Positions 62,464 through 64,000 of a stretch of DNA of 64,000 nt are shown piece by piece. The stretch spans positions 39,968-103,967 of the forward strand of contig NZ_DAMCHJ010000013.1 in assembly GCF_032104385.1 (NCBI RefSeq). Reading direction: 5' to 3'. Position 1 is the first letter of the stretch. Each line of letters opens with the position of its first letter. Below the pieces are notes generated by a model. That model worked only from the letters and a program-made list of their open reading frames with translations, was not told the DNA's origin and did no database searches. Both the position numbers and the translations under genes were made by a program. This DNA is from Tissierella sp032104385. GTDB taxonomy: Bacteria > Bacillota > Clostridia > Tissierellales > Tissierellaceae.

Positions 62464-62519
62464 AAAGGAGGCTAAATTTATTTGGTCTGATATGCTAACC
62501 TAAAAACTTATCCTCCTTT
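62464..62519. terminator. Hairpin with AAAGGAGG/CCTCCTTT stem
   Basis: 8-bp stem (62464-62471 with 62512-62519) with a 40-base loop, followed by ATTTT. Function uncertain. Confidence 0.35.
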
Positions 62520-62570
62520 ATTTTCTGTATTTAGTTTTGCCAAACGAAAACACTAAGACTTTTACATCTC

Positions 62571-62604
62571 AGTGCTATTGACATTTTTGAATTTAATTCT
62601 AAAG
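62571..62604. repeat. Dispersed repeat B, copy 2
   Basis: TTTACATCTCAGTGCTATTG and following bases match 56607-56639. Confidence 0.6.
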
Positions 62605-62861
62605 ATAATATAATTGTTCTTTTGGCTCTCTAACAAATTCTATGCTCTTTTCTATCATTTCGTTATAATCTCTTCAAGAGTTATCTGTTCCAAGAAATAA
62701 AAAAACCCGTCCTCCCGCCTGATTTCCGATGAATTTATCTTGTTCAGGTTGGTATGTATCTTCAATTAGTGTAAAATGAAATTTTTTGTATAAAATTCTA
62801 TAGCTTCATCATAGTCTTTTACTACTAAAGCAACGTGTACAACAGATTGAATTATTTTTAT
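62599..62861 (-). pseudogene. Decayed VOC (glyoxalase-fold) protein
   Basis: Readable parts are IQSVVHVALVVKDYDEAIEF, then after a frameshift HFTLIEDTYQPEQDK, then after an internal loss FIGNQAGGRVFLFLGTDN, an in-frame TGA and DYNEMIEKSIEFVREPKEQ. The start codon has become ATA. At least four lesions, so non-functional. VOC proteins bind a metal and act on small carbonyl or antibiotic substrates. Confidence 0.75.
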
Positions 62862-62923
62862 TTACCGCACTTTCTATACAGAATATAAATTACCTAACAT
62901 AATATGAGAACTATGTCTTAACT

Positions 62924-63598
62924 TTACTTAATGCCATCTATCTCTAACATTAACCTATTAAAATAATCTTCCATAAATTTAAGTCTTTCTTTTCCAATTT
63001 CTTTAGCCTTTTTTGTATACAATTTATTGGGGATTTTTTTAAACTTCACTTCATACTCAATGAAAGGTGTATGTTTTGAGATATCTTTTAACCGTCCTTT
63101 TTCAACAGTATTAGATTCGAGATAGTCATTAAGTGGCTCGTTTGCTATTAATCTTTGTCCAAATTGTCCTGCTAACATAAAAGTACGTGCAATTCCACTT
63201 GCACCTATAGCATCAAGCTTATCTGAATCAAAAAGTATTTTTGCTTCAATTGTATTAGGTTCATTTCCAGTCCTAAATCTATGCGCTATAATACAGTGCT
63301 TTATCTTTTCGATTTTTTCTTCCTCATATTGTAATCTTCTTAATATATCTTCTGCAATTTCACTACCCAAGATAGCATGGTCAAGTTCTCCTATTTTATC
63401 TTTACTCTCTTCTACTCTAGCAATATCATGCAACAATGCTGATGGAATCAGAACCTCTAAATCAACATTTTTCTCATACTTGGCAATTAACAAGCAAAGA
63501 TTATAAACCCTAAATATGTGATCTAAATTATGAGCTGAACAAGTTAATTTGTCCTGGACAATTTCAATAATTTTTTTATGTTTTGTATCTATATTCAT
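62924..63598 (-). CDS. HD-domain phosphohydrolase
   Basis: About 224 residues. Metal motifs: AHNLDHIFRVYNL (His), SALLHDIARVE (His-Asp), CIIAHRF and FDSDKLDAIGASGIAR (Asp). This is the YedJ/uncharacterised HD type that cleaves nucleotides or phosphoesters. The internal ATG near 63598 is preferred because GGAGGGG stands 6 bases upstream; the frame can be read 14 codons further. It lies between decayed segments but is intact. Confidence 0.85.
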   Translation of the reverse strand: MNIDTKHKKIIEIVQDKLTCSAHNLDHIFRVYNLCLLIAKYEKNVDLEVLIPSALLHDIARVEESKDKIGELDHAILGSEIAEDILRRLQYEEEKIEKIKHCIIAHRFRTGNEPNTIEAKILFDSDKLDAIGASGIARTFMLAGQFGQRLIANEPLNDYLESNTVEKGRLKDISKHTPFIEYEVKFKKIPNKLYTKKAKEIGKERLKFMEDYFNRLMLEIDGIK

Positions 63599-63892
63599 TA
63601 ATATCCCCTCCATTGTTTCATACTTTTCAATTATACTCATTATATAAAATCCAACAAACTCATCATAAAATTATTCTATTTCTTTCCTGCCATCACTGTA
63701 ATTATCCGATGTCATATATAAAATGCCCCTAAAAACAAGGACAAAAACGGTACTTTCACTGATTTTTAGTTGAAATTTCGCCTTCGAATCACTATATGTT
63801 GTAGTCAAACCGTTTTATTTCTCCTCTGAACCACAACACGTCATCAAAATTATATCCTCCGCCGTAACTTGTTGCCAATCACATCTCACTCT

Positions 63893-64000
63893 GCTCATAT
63901 TATTGGACAAGCATGGCATAGGTAATACATCAGATTTTTCAATTGTTTCACTCCCTCACAATCCATGTTACGACTTCAACATGCCTTGAGAAGATAATAA
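63893..64000. repeat. Dispersed repeat A, copy 2 (runs to window end)
   Basis: 108 bp matching 56664-56771 with 12 differences; it may continue beyond the window. The 290 bases between the HD gene and this repeat hold no gene I can support. Confidence 0.75.

Overview
The window is AT-rich DNA (about 30% GC by eye) with Shine-Dalgarno sites of the AGGAGG type, dense operons and many rho-independent hairpins. The gene content points to an anaerobic, low-GC member of the Clostridia: an adenosylcobalamin-type ribonucleotide reductase, a cysteine desulfidase under a sigma-54 activator, a CIRCE-controlled htpG, a sortase, SleB/YkuD cell-wall enzymes and c-di-AMP and possible c-di-GMP riboswitches. 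A Tissierellales-like relative is my guess only. There are no rRNA genes, no complete tRNA genes and no CRISPR array.

Positions 1-33 kb are mostly housekeeping: the end of a secreted CAP protein, a MATE pump, a NUDIX hydrolase, a peroxiredoxin with a Fur/PerR-type box, a patatin, CapA, MscL, cysteine desulfidase with its sigma-54 promoter, two upstream palindromes and its activator, an Ntn hydrolase, SixA, dCMP deaminase, RNase H, arginase, TlpA/CcdA, a tripeptidase with an FMN enzyme, sortase, class II RNR with NrdR boxes, HtpG, a TetR pair with matching operators, aminopeptidase, sulfurtransferase and an L,D-transpeptidase. At 32.6 kb a sufS remnant is joined out of frame to a sufU lacking its N-terminus.

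Positions 33.1-37.3 kb hold the most interesting system: a minus-strand operon of radical SAM/SPASM protein, a 28-residue Cys-rich peptide (35964-36050, too short for ordinary ORF calling), a second radical SAM/SPASM protein and an ABC exporter. This is a compact peptide-maturation (RiPP) cluster. The hairpin after the peptide gene probably sets a high peptide-to-enzyme ratio.

Positions 37.7-48.3 kb carry glycerate kinase and a 2-hydroxyacid dehydrogenase, a c-di-AMP (ydaO) riboswitch before a SleB hydrolase, an NCS1 permease/DUF917/PucR locus and a one-polypeptide restriction-modification enzyme. From 48.5 kb to the end the DNA becomes accessory and scarred. It has broken genes (an unknown gene, DUF3841 split by a 480-bp inversion, MerR reduced to its HTH, a VOC protein), dispersed repeats, a BlaI/M56 sensor-protease operon with a small secreted protein, a TraX/two-component operon, and an ECF sigma/anti-sigma pair behind a GEMM-like leader.
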